The translations under genes were made by a program, and so were the position numbers. 10,711 nucleotides of DNA. It comes from Anaerolineales bacterium UBA4823 (GTDB lineage: Bacteria; Chloroflexota; Anaerolineae; Anaerolineales; UBA4823). A model generated the notes under the pieces. It ran no database searches. It was given only the letters and a program-made list of their open reading frames with translations, and had not been told where the DNA came from. Location: assembly GCA_002402275.1 (NCBI GenBank), contig DHFN01000073.1, positions 1 to 10,711 of the forward strand. The letters run 5' to 3'. This document shows, in pieces, positions 6,158 to 10,711 of the stretch (positions are counted from its first letter, which is position 1; each line of letters begins with the position of its first letter).

Positions 6158-7222
6158 TTACTTGCTAGCCTCAGGGACATAAGGAACAGTGAAAGCGCCG
6201 GATTTGATATCCGCGATGATCTTATTCATAGCGGTCAAAGCCTCGGCTGGGATTTTGCTTTCCAGGTCTTTATTAAGCACCACCTGGATTGAATCTTCTT
6301 TCATACCCATTTGGTAGAAAGTATTGGCGAAGGTGCCATCTTTGATCTGTTCCATCATTTTGAGGAAGAGGGGTTCGAGGTTCCAATATGCGCTAGCGAG
6401 GACGACATCGGGTCCATTGGAGCTCATATCGCCGACATAGCCGGAAGCATAGCCGCCGCGTTCTTTAGCGGCTTCGATAGCGCCGAGGGAAGGTCCTTCG
6501 CCGCACTCGATCCAGAAATCAACGCCGGCGTCTGCTTGAGCTAAGGCAGCTTCCTTAGCGGCAGCCACGTCTTCCCAGACGCCGACTGCGGTGGTGATGA
6601 GGGAAGCGTTGGGGTTGACAGATTTAGCGCCAGCGATGAAGGCTTCGCCCATCGCATGGCAGACGGGGATATCGAAGCCATACAGGGCACCCAAGACACC
6701 GCTCTTGCTCATATAGCCAGCCAGGACGCCGATGGGATAGGCAGCTTGGTAGAAGGGTTGATCATAATCGGCGACATTGACGGCGACGTGGTTAATGCCG
6801 CCTGCCCAGGCGAAGTTGACGTTGGGGTATTGAGCAGCAGCCTTGAAGACGCCATCCTGATAACCAAAGCCATGGGCGACGATCAGGTTGTAGCCTTGGG
6901 AAGCGTATTCATCCAGCACGGGGCCTTCATCGCCTTCAGCGATTTGCTCGGAGAAAGCGGTTTGAGCTCCTTGAGCTTTGACAGCTTCAGCGCCGAGGAA
7001 AGCTGCGTAATTCCAGGAGTTGTCATTTTTCGGGCCACTGGTGATGACCGCGAATTTCATACCGGAGAGATCGGGACCACTCGCGGCAGGCGCACTTGTC
7101 GGAGTTGGTGCTTGAACTTCTGGTGGGGTTGTTGGTGTGGGCGATGGTCCAGCACATGCTACCAACAACATCGTTGTGACAATCATGCCACTCACGAATT
7201 TGAAGAGCTTTCTCATAGACAT
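6158..7222 (-). CDS. BMP/PnrA-family substrate-binding lipoprotein of the ABC importer
   Basis: A 354-residue lipoprotein. It has a basic N-terminus (MSMRKLFK), a hydrophobic core and the lipobox L20-V-A-C23, so Cys23 should be lipidated and the protein anchored outside the membrane. A Pro/Thr/Ala-rich linker (about 26-50) follows. The BMP domain starts at MKFAVITSG, with the family's early ligand loop as NDNSWN (66-71) and the late segment VGDMSSNGPDVVLASAYW (263-280). Characterised relatives bind purine nucleosides; the NDNSWN variant differs from the DDKSFN form of classical PnrA, so the ligand may differ. Start ATG with AGAAGGAGA upstream. It lies between the two methyltransferase modules, whereas its ATPase and permease are at the operon end. 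Codon use is much more GC-rich than in its neighbours (for example 38 G/C of 60 at 6481-6540). Confidence 0.92.
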   Translation of the reverse strand: MSMRKLFKFVSGMIVTTMLLVACAGPSPTPTTPPEVQAPTPTSAPAASGPDLSGMKFAVITSGPKNDNSWNYAAFLGAEAVKAQGAQTAFSEQIAEGDEGPVLDEYASQGYNLIVAHGFGYQDGVFKAAAQYPNVNFAWAGGINHVAVNVADYDQPFYQAAYPIGVLAGYMSKSGVLGALYGFDIPVCHAMGEAFIAGAKSVNPNASLITTAVGVWEDVAAAKEAALAQADAGVDFWIECGEGPSLGAIEAAKERGGYASGYVGDMSSNGPDVVLASAYWNLEPLFLKMMEQIKDGTFANTFYQMGMKEDSIQVVLNKDLESKIPAEALTAMNKIIADIKSGAFTVPYVPEASK

Positions 7223-7255
7223 AAGTTTTTTCTCCTTCTGTTTGGGATTTGGTTC

Positions 7256-7261
7256 ATTATA
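7256..7261 (-). promoter_or_regulatory. Possible internal promoter -10 (TATAAT) for the binding-protein gene
   Basis: A perfect TATAAT on the minus strand lies 33 nt upstream of the lipoprotein start, in a 120-bp AT-rich gap. No good -35 box lies 16-18 nt upstream, so it is weak support, and in AT-rich sequence it may be chance. An internal promoter would fit the need for extra binding protein. Confidence 0.35.
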
Positions 7262-7280
7262 TATTAAATATGAGGATATT

Positions 7281-7302
7281 ATTGTTTAATAATCTTAACA
7301 AT
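7281..7302. promoter_or_regulatory. AT-rich imperfect palindrome upstream of the binding-protein gene
   Basis: ATTGTTtAA and TTAACAAT flank a five-base spacer (one bulged base), about 20 bp upstream of the candidate -10. It could be an operator or simply AT-rich sequence; the whole gap 7223-7342 holds no gene. Confidence 0.3.
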
Positions 7303-7342
7303 CAAGCTTTGATATATTTTCTAATATAAGGAAACTGATCAT

Positions 7343-8008
7343 TTATTTTGTAGATTCCATCAATCTTAAACATTCCCGGACTCCCTCAATTGCATCACGC
7401 CCAAAAGCATCTGCACCAATTTGGTGACTATACTCAGGGGTGATTGGGGCACCTCCGACGATGACTTTAACTTTGCCCTTTAATCCAAATTCATCCCGTA
7501 ACTCAACCGTTTCTTTCATATAAGGCATAGATGTGGTCATTAATGAGGACAATCCAATCAGATCTGCTTCTTCCTCCTTGGCTTTCCGAATCGTATCCCG
7601 GGGGGAGATGTCAACGCCTAGGTCAATGACATCAAATCCATTCACTTGCAGCATCAGTTTAACCATATTTTTTCCAATGTCATGCAAATCCCCTTTCACT
7701 GAACAGAGCACGATCTTACCTCGTATGGTATTATAGCCAGCATTCTTTTCTGCGAGTTTAGGTTGGACAACCTCGGTACTGACCGTCTTAGCAGTTTCGG
7801 CTGCATCCATCAATTCGGGTAAAAAGATATCTAACCGGGCGAATTTATCGCCTATTTCTGTCAAAGCCACCGTAAATATGTCATTAAAAAAATCAATTGG
7901 ACTAATGCCCCCATCCAAGAGTTCCAAGGAATACTCCTTAGCCCGCTGGACATCTGAATTTAGAAGAAGCTGTGCAAATTCTTGAGAATAAGCTGTAAGA
8001 TCAGGCAT
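7343..8008 (-). CDS. Corrinoid (B12-binding) protein, partner of the 9416-8022 methyltransferase
   Basis: A 221-residue methyl-carrying corrinoid protein of the same type as the one at 4687-4031 but clearly diverged from it. The N-terminal helical B12-binding_2 domain spans about 5-90. The B12-binding domain contains D107-L-H109-D-I-G112 (His109 as the predicted cobalt ligand), VIDLGVDISP (127-136), LSSLMTT (153-159) and VGGAPITPEY (184-193). The ATG at 8008 (MPDLTAYSQEF) is chosen because GAGGAG precedes it at a suitable distance and it gives the family's usual length. A longer frame reaches back to 8140 but only overlaps the methyltransferase gene. The gap to that gene's stop is 13 nt, so the two are co-transcribed and presumably form a dedicated pair. 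Confidence 0.95.
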   Translation of the reverse strand: MPDLTAYSQEFAQLLLNSDVQRAKEYSLELLDGGISPIDFFNDIFTVALTEIGDKFARLDIFLPELMDAAETAKTVSTEVVQPKLAEKNAGYNTIRGKIVLCSVKGDLHDIGKNMVKLMLQVNGFDVIDLGVDISPRDTIRKAKEEEADLIGLSSLMTTSMPYMKETVELRDEFGLKGKVKVIVGGAPITPEYSHQIGADAFGRDAIEGVRECLRLMESTK

Positions 8009-8021
8009 GTCTTTTCTCCTC

Positions 8022-9416
8022 TTATCTGATATTGCAACCCAAGGGAACACCCATGTGGACCAATTCGGAACAAACATCATCATAAATTCCCTGCCATTCA
8101 GAGGTAGGTTCGACATTATCAACATCATATACTTCTTCAAATGGACGTCCGATTGGATTAGTCTTTAGGTCTGGTTGATAGATATTCAACAAATGTTGCA
8201 CCAGTTCATTGGCTTGCTCGCGCTTCATCCCACTGACTGAATGCGCAATTTCACCACAAAGGCGGGCATCCAATCTACTGATGTGGCGGGGAATCCGTCC
8301 GCCGGCAGACATGCTGGCTTCGATCATGGACTGACCCGAAACAGTGGTTGCAATGGTGTATGCGGCTAGTTCGTACAGCATGGTTTTTGTTCCAGGTCCA
8401 CCAGCCGGACCTGCCAGAGAAGAAATGAGAATATTTGTGTTACGAGACAACGCTTGAAATGCTAGGCTGAGCGCCCACAAAATTTCCGGAGTAGTATCAC
8501 AATTCAAAAAGGGGTGGTCAGGGCGAGTGCCAAAGGTATGTGCCATATTGACCTGGTTAAGCAAAATAGGAGCAGCAGTGAGTGCCAAGGCAACTCCTTC
8601 TGCCCCACCCACATACCCACCAAAAATTGGGTTGTAATAGGTCTCCATCGCTCCACCGATGCGGGCGGTATGAACCACTTTTTCAAGCAAATCATAATTC
8701 GTTTTGAATTCACTGATGGTTGCGACGTGATGCCAATCGCTAGGACGAAAACCACCCCAAGATGAAGCTGATATCTCCCCCAGGGCAGTGGGAGATGTCT
8801 CGACGCAGCCAATGCACATACCTAAACGGTTTGCTCGATTTAGAACCTGAAAGGATAACTCAGCTTCGCGCCATCCGCCTAGGACTTCCCAAGGCGAATC
8901 GGCTTTAATCGGGTGACCATAGACTGTTTCAAGGGTGGCATTCTCAAGTACATCCACTACTGGTTCTCTCGCGTAACTATACATAACCGGTACAAAGAGG
9001 TGTTCTGGCACGGGGACACCATACGCTCCACCCACCACAGTGACGCGGATGGTATCTTCTGGACGGCGGGCGTGAACGGTGACCGAATCGTTACCGATGC
9101 CTAGAATTGCCTCGGATGGACAATAGCGTAAGCCATCCACTAGCTCTTGTCTGGACCAAACGATTCTTCGGCTGGTACTTTGACAAAACAGCCCGACCTC
9201 ACTCGCAAAATCTAATCCAGCTTGAAAGAGACGATCAGCCAGATCATCGTCACTGGGTACGATCGTTTTGTGATCGAATTTAATATCGTATTGTTTGATT
9301 AAACGATTGATGGTGGGGGTTACCAGCCGACGCTCGAAATCTGATTCTTCGATAATTGGTCCAGTTTCGGCTCGATTAAGTACATCAACTAATCTAGCAC
9401 GGTGCCTCATGCGCAT
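8022..9416 (-). CDS. MtmB-family methylamine-type:corrinoid methyltransferase without pyrrolysine (copy 2, Leu212)
   Basis: A 464-residue protein of the MtmB family, clearly diverged from the copy at 6077-4671. Shared landmarks are KQYDIKFDHKTIVPSDDDLADRLFQAGLDF, LGIGND (105-110), RLGM (197-200), PIFGGYVGGAEG (263-274) and the end FEEVYDVDNVEP. Around the pyrrolysine site the match to methanogen MtmB, as I recall it, is close: ETSLSA-Pyl-GNISA there, ETSPTA-L212-GEISA here. The codon is CTG (8781-8783). Substituting Leu for the residue that binds the amine suggests a changed chemistry or substrate; loss of function is possible but less likely, since the frame, length and partner gene are intact. 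Start: AAGGAG lies 10 nt before ATG 9416 but only 1 nt before GTG 9425, so the ATG is preferred. It is the first gene after the regulator. Confidence 0.87.
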   Translation of the reverse strand: MRMRHRARLVDVLNRAETGPIIEESDFERRLVTPTINRLIKQYDIKFDHKTIVPSDDDLADRLFQAGLDFASEVGLFCQSTSRRIVWSRQELVDGLRYCPSEAILGIGNDSVTVHARRPEDTIRVTVVGGAYGVPVPEHLFVPVMYSYAREPVVDVLENATLETVYGHPIKADSPWEVLGGWREAELSFQVLNRANRLGMCIGCVETSPTALGEISASSWGGFRPSDWHHVATISEFKTNYDLLEKVVHTARIGGAMETYYNPIFGGYVGGAEGVALALTAAPILLNQVNMAHTFGTRPDHPFLNCDTTPEILWALSLAFQALSRNTNILISSLAGPAGGPGTKTMLYELAAYTIATTVSGQSMIEASMSAGGRIPRHISRLDARLCGEIAHSVSGMKREQANELVQHLLNIYQPDLKTNPIGRPFEEVYDVDNVEPTSEWQGIYDDVCSELVHMGVPLGCNIR

Positions 9417-9426
9417 GATATTCACT

Positions 9427-9432
9427 CTCCTT
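9427..9432 (-). promoter_or_regulatory. Ribosome-binding site deciding the start of methyltransferase copy 2
   Basis: AAGGAG on the minus strand is 1 nt from a GTG (9425) and 10 nt from the ATG at 9416. The spacing favours the ATG. Confidence 0.6.
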
Positions 9433-9452
9433 ATAATAAATAAATTGAGGTT

Positions 9453-10220
9453 TCAACAATGCGCATAGTGGCGCACTAGTTCAAATCTCATTTGATTTTC
9501 GGGATGGTATTCGTATGTGTGAAAGATGGGAATACCATCTGCAGTAAATGCTACTTCATCTATTTCAAGAACTGGTGAGTTCTTGGCAATGGGTAACGGG
9601 ATATGGAACTTGCATTTTCGGGCGAGGACCGGGCGTACGCGAGCAAAATAATATTCAACCTTTAATCCTAGCTCTTTTTCCAGAAAGTCGAAGAAAGGTT
9701 CCAACCGCTGTGGCGAATCTAGCGCTTGTTTGAGTAATTCTTGAGGAAACAAATGAATGGGCAAGGTATTAACACAGAAAATAACCGGTTGGTCATTGGC
9801 GGTAAAAATTTTGTGTACCTCGAGGACATCAGAACCTTCCGGGATTCTGAGCAAATCAGCCAGGTTTGGATTGACTTTTTCCAGACCGCAATAAACCTGG
9901 TTAAATCCAGGCTTGAGTTGATAACTTCGAATCAGATCTTGAAAATCAATAGCTTTGTCAAGCGGGTTAGAAACACGGGGAACTTTGGTGACAAAAGTAC
10001 CGGCGCCTTGACGGCGGACCACCAAACCCATTGTCGCAAGTGAACTCAACGCACTTCGAATAGTTGCCCGGCTGACTTTGAACTCGCTGGCAAGATCATC
10101 TTCGGCGGGCAGCTGCATATCTGTCAGGTATTCTCCGCTGTAAATGCGGTCAATTAGAATTTGTTTAATTTGGAGGGAGAGCGGTTGTTGGCGGACAAGA
10201 GACGCTTGAATAGTCACCAT
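9453..10220 (-). CDS. GntR-family transcriptional regulator with UTRA ligand-binding domain
   Basis: A 255-residue cytoplasmic regulator. The N-terminal winged helix-turn-helix (about 12-78) shows the GntR pattern LPAEDDLASEFKVSRATIRS, then LATMGLVVRRQGAGTFV. The C-terminal part (about 95-250) has features of a UTRA (HutC/FarR) effector domain, including VLEVHKIFTANDQPVIF and the closing EVAFTADGIPIFHTYEYHP. It is the first gene of the cluster, 36 bp before methyltransferase copy 2 and in the same direction, so it most likely controls the operon and itself in response to a substrate or intermediate. Start: an ATG at 10220 with AGGA just upstream gives a typical N-terminus (MVTIQASLVRQQPLSLQ). 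The in-frame TTG at 10247 adds nine residues but has no ribosome-binding site. Confidence 0.92.
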   Translation of the reverse strand: MVTIQASLVRQQPLSLQIKQILIDRIYSGEYLTDMQLPAEDDLASEFKVSRATIRSALSSLATMGLVVRRQGAGTFVTKVPRVSNPLDKAIDFQDLIRSYQLKPGFNQVYCGLEKVNPNLADLLRIPEGSDVLEVHKIFTANDQPVIFCVNTLPIHLFPQELLKQALDSPQRLEPFFDFLEKELGLKVEYYFARVRPVLARKCKFHIPLPIAKNSPVLEIDEVAFTADGIPIFHTYEYHPENQMRFELVRHYAHC

Positions 10221-10259
10221 ATTTCCTATCGAGAAAAATAAATCCAATGAGAAGAATAA

Positions 10260-10270
10260 TCGTCTGACGA
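10260..10270. promoter_or_regulatory. Candidate operator palindrome TCGTC-T-GACGA
   Basis: A perfect inverted repeat with five-base arms and one central base lies about 12-22 nt downstream of the predicted transcription start of the regulator gene. That position would suit autorepression by the GntR protein encoded there. The motif differs from the GTxTAxAC half-site pattern common in HutC-type regulators, so the assignment is tentative. Confidence 0.4.
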
Positions 10271-10288
10271 CTATCGAATGACAATATA

Positions 10289-10316
10289 ATTATACCTAAT
10301 TTGATTGATCCGTCAA
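10289..10316 (-). promoter_or_regulatory. Sigma-70-type promoter of the regulator gene and probably the whole operon
   Basis: On the minus strand the -35 box TTGACG (10316-10311) and a perfect -10 box TATAAT (10294-10289) are separated by 16 bp. Transcription should begin near 10282, giving a leader of about 60 nt before the ATG at 10220. It is the best promoter in the window. The -10 box lies inside the self-complementary TATAATTATA (10285-10294). Confidence 0.75.
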
Positions 10317-10425
10317 GAATAAGTGTTGTTATACCGAGGATTTCCTTAAAGCCGGTAAATAAGAACGAAAGCATCCTGAGAACACTATCACAATGAGTAT
10401 TCTTCTCCTCCGGTATCTTCATGGA

Positions 10426-10437
10426 GGGTCGCCCTTA
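10426..10437 (+). repeat. Intergenic repeat unit 1 (GGGTCGCCCTTA)
   Basis: First of four related units at the right end. It is an exact 12-base inverted match of unit 2 (10493-10504). With flanking bases it reads GGGTCGCCCTTACAA and matches unit 3 at 14 of 15 positions. Confidence 0.7.
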
Positions 10438-10492
10438 CAATCGAAACGATGACATTCCAATCGGGTAATCCATGCAACTCATCCCTATCTAA

Positions 10493-10504
10493 TAAGGGCG
10501 ACCC
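10493..10504 (-). repeat. Intergenic repeat unit 2 (TAAGGGCGACCC)
   Basis: Reverse complement of unit 1, 55 nt away; the pair could form a long-loop hairpin. Confidence 0.7.
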
Positions 10505-10572
10505 GTCTTTGCCAACTATCCCATATTTGAACAATGTATTTATTCCCGAAGGAATAGGAACTATGCCCAGAT

Positions 10573-10587
10573 GGGTCGCCCCTACAA
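10573..10587 (+). repeat. Intergenic repeat unit 3 (GGGTCGCCCCTACAA)
   Basis: Direct repeat of unit 1 with one mismatch. The outward context of units 1 and 3, ending in TACAA, is shared beyond the palindromic core. Confidence 0.7.
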
Positions 10588-10644
10588 GTTACTACTTTGA
10601 TTGCTGCCTTAATTTTCCTCTTCCACCTCCATGTATTCCCGTGA

Positions 10645-10653
10645 GGGCGACCC
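10645..10653 (-). repeat. Intergenic repeat unit 4 (GGGCGACCC)
   Basis: Nine-base core inverted relative to units 1 and 3, so the four units alternate +, -, +, -. No convincing gene exists between 10321 and 10711; besides these units, this stretch shows nothing I can assign. Confidence 0.6.
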
Positions 10654-10711
10654 CCATATGCTGATTATTACATCCTGAGGCAAACGGTTTATGAGTGATG
10701 AAGGGAAAAAT

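Noticed and set aside
6656..7267. 203-residue open frame on the plus strand
   Set aside because: It lies opposite the well-supported lipoprotein gene and results from that gene's GC-rich third positions, which leave few stops on the other strand. No protein family is recognisable.
8009..8140. N-terminal extension of the first corrinoid protein to 8140
   Set aside because: The extra 44 residues only translate methyltransferase sequence in another frame. The ATG at 8008 has a proper ribosome-binding site and gives the usual family length.
4671..9416. Pyrrolysine (amber) decoding in the methyltransferase genes
   Set aside because: Both genes run full length without an in-frame TAG, and the pyrrolysine site reads CAA or CTG. 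Only the gene ending at 3260 uses TAG, at a normal C-terminus.
4671..9416. Assigning the two methyltransferases to the MttB/MtgB (COG5598) family
   Set aside because: Pyrrolysine-free members make this the obvious first guess, but the KQYxIKF, LGTGKD, GRPGM and FPEVYD...VEP landmarks follow MtmB as I recall it. A profile search would settle it.
10165..10422. 85-residue minus-strand frame upstream of the regulator
   Set aside because: It overlaps the regulator start in another frame and covers the promoter. The hydrophobic product reflects AT-rich sequence, and no ribosome-binding site was evident.
10426..10653. CRISPR array
   Set aside because: The repeats are short, alternate in orientation and have unequal spacing; no cas genes are nearby.
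10449..10664. 71-residue plus-strand frame among the repeats
   Set aside because: It is built largely from the repeat units and pyrimidine-rich sequence; no start signal or recognisable family.

Overview
The window is a stretch of about 10.7 kb in which every credible gene lies on the minus strand, so it reads as one long operon-like cluster transcribed from right (about 10280) to left (1). The organism is most likely an anaerobic bacterium of the Chloroflexota (Anaerolineae type). The hints are a lipoprotein with a Pro/Thr-rich linker after the lipobox, a moderate base composition, and scattered GGGTCGCCC-type intergenic repeats at the right end. This assignment is an inference from style, not a proof.

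In transcription order the cluster holds: a GntR/UTRA regulator behind a good sigma-70 promoter (9453-10316); a first methyltransferase/corrinoid-protein pair (9416-7343); a BMP/PnrA-type substrate-binding lipoprotein (7222-6158); a strong intergenic stem-loop (6105-6140); a second methyltransferase/corrinoid-protein pair (6077-4031); a stand-alone protein resembling the methionine synthase (MetH) activation domain, with a C-terminal cysteine motif (3958-3260); a possible small gene of unknown function (3279-3037); an MFS transporter (3046-1814); the double ATPase of a BMP-type ABC importer (1817-258); and the start of its first permease (261 to the window edge). Most junctions overlap or are tightly spaced, and each start chosen here has a Shine-Dalgarno sequence or a start-stop overlap, except the small ORF.

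The central observation is that both methyltransferases look like homologues of MtmB, the monomethylamine:corrinoid methyltransferase of methanogens. They do not look like the better-known MttB/MtgB group. Neither uses the in-frame amber codon that encodes pyrrolysine in MtmB. By alignment from memory, the pyrrolysine position is Gln (CAA) in one and Leu (CTG) in the other. These are therefore probably pyrrolysine-free members of the MtmB family, each with its own dedicated corrinoid protein.

A working model, by inference: the regulator senses a methylated compound. The BMP-type ABC importer (binding protein, ATPase, permeases) brings in the compound or a precursor. The two methyltransferases pass methyl groups to Co(I) of their corrinoid proteins, and the MetH-activation-like protein helps return oxidised corrinoid to the active state. 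The MFS protein may export the demethylated product or import a second substrate. No methylcorrinoid:tetrahydrofolate methyltransferase and no RamA/RACo-type activase is present in the window. Because BMP proteins of known function mostly bind nucleosides, methylated (possibly cationic) nucleosides or related N-methyl heterocycles are candidate substrates, but the sequence does not prove this.
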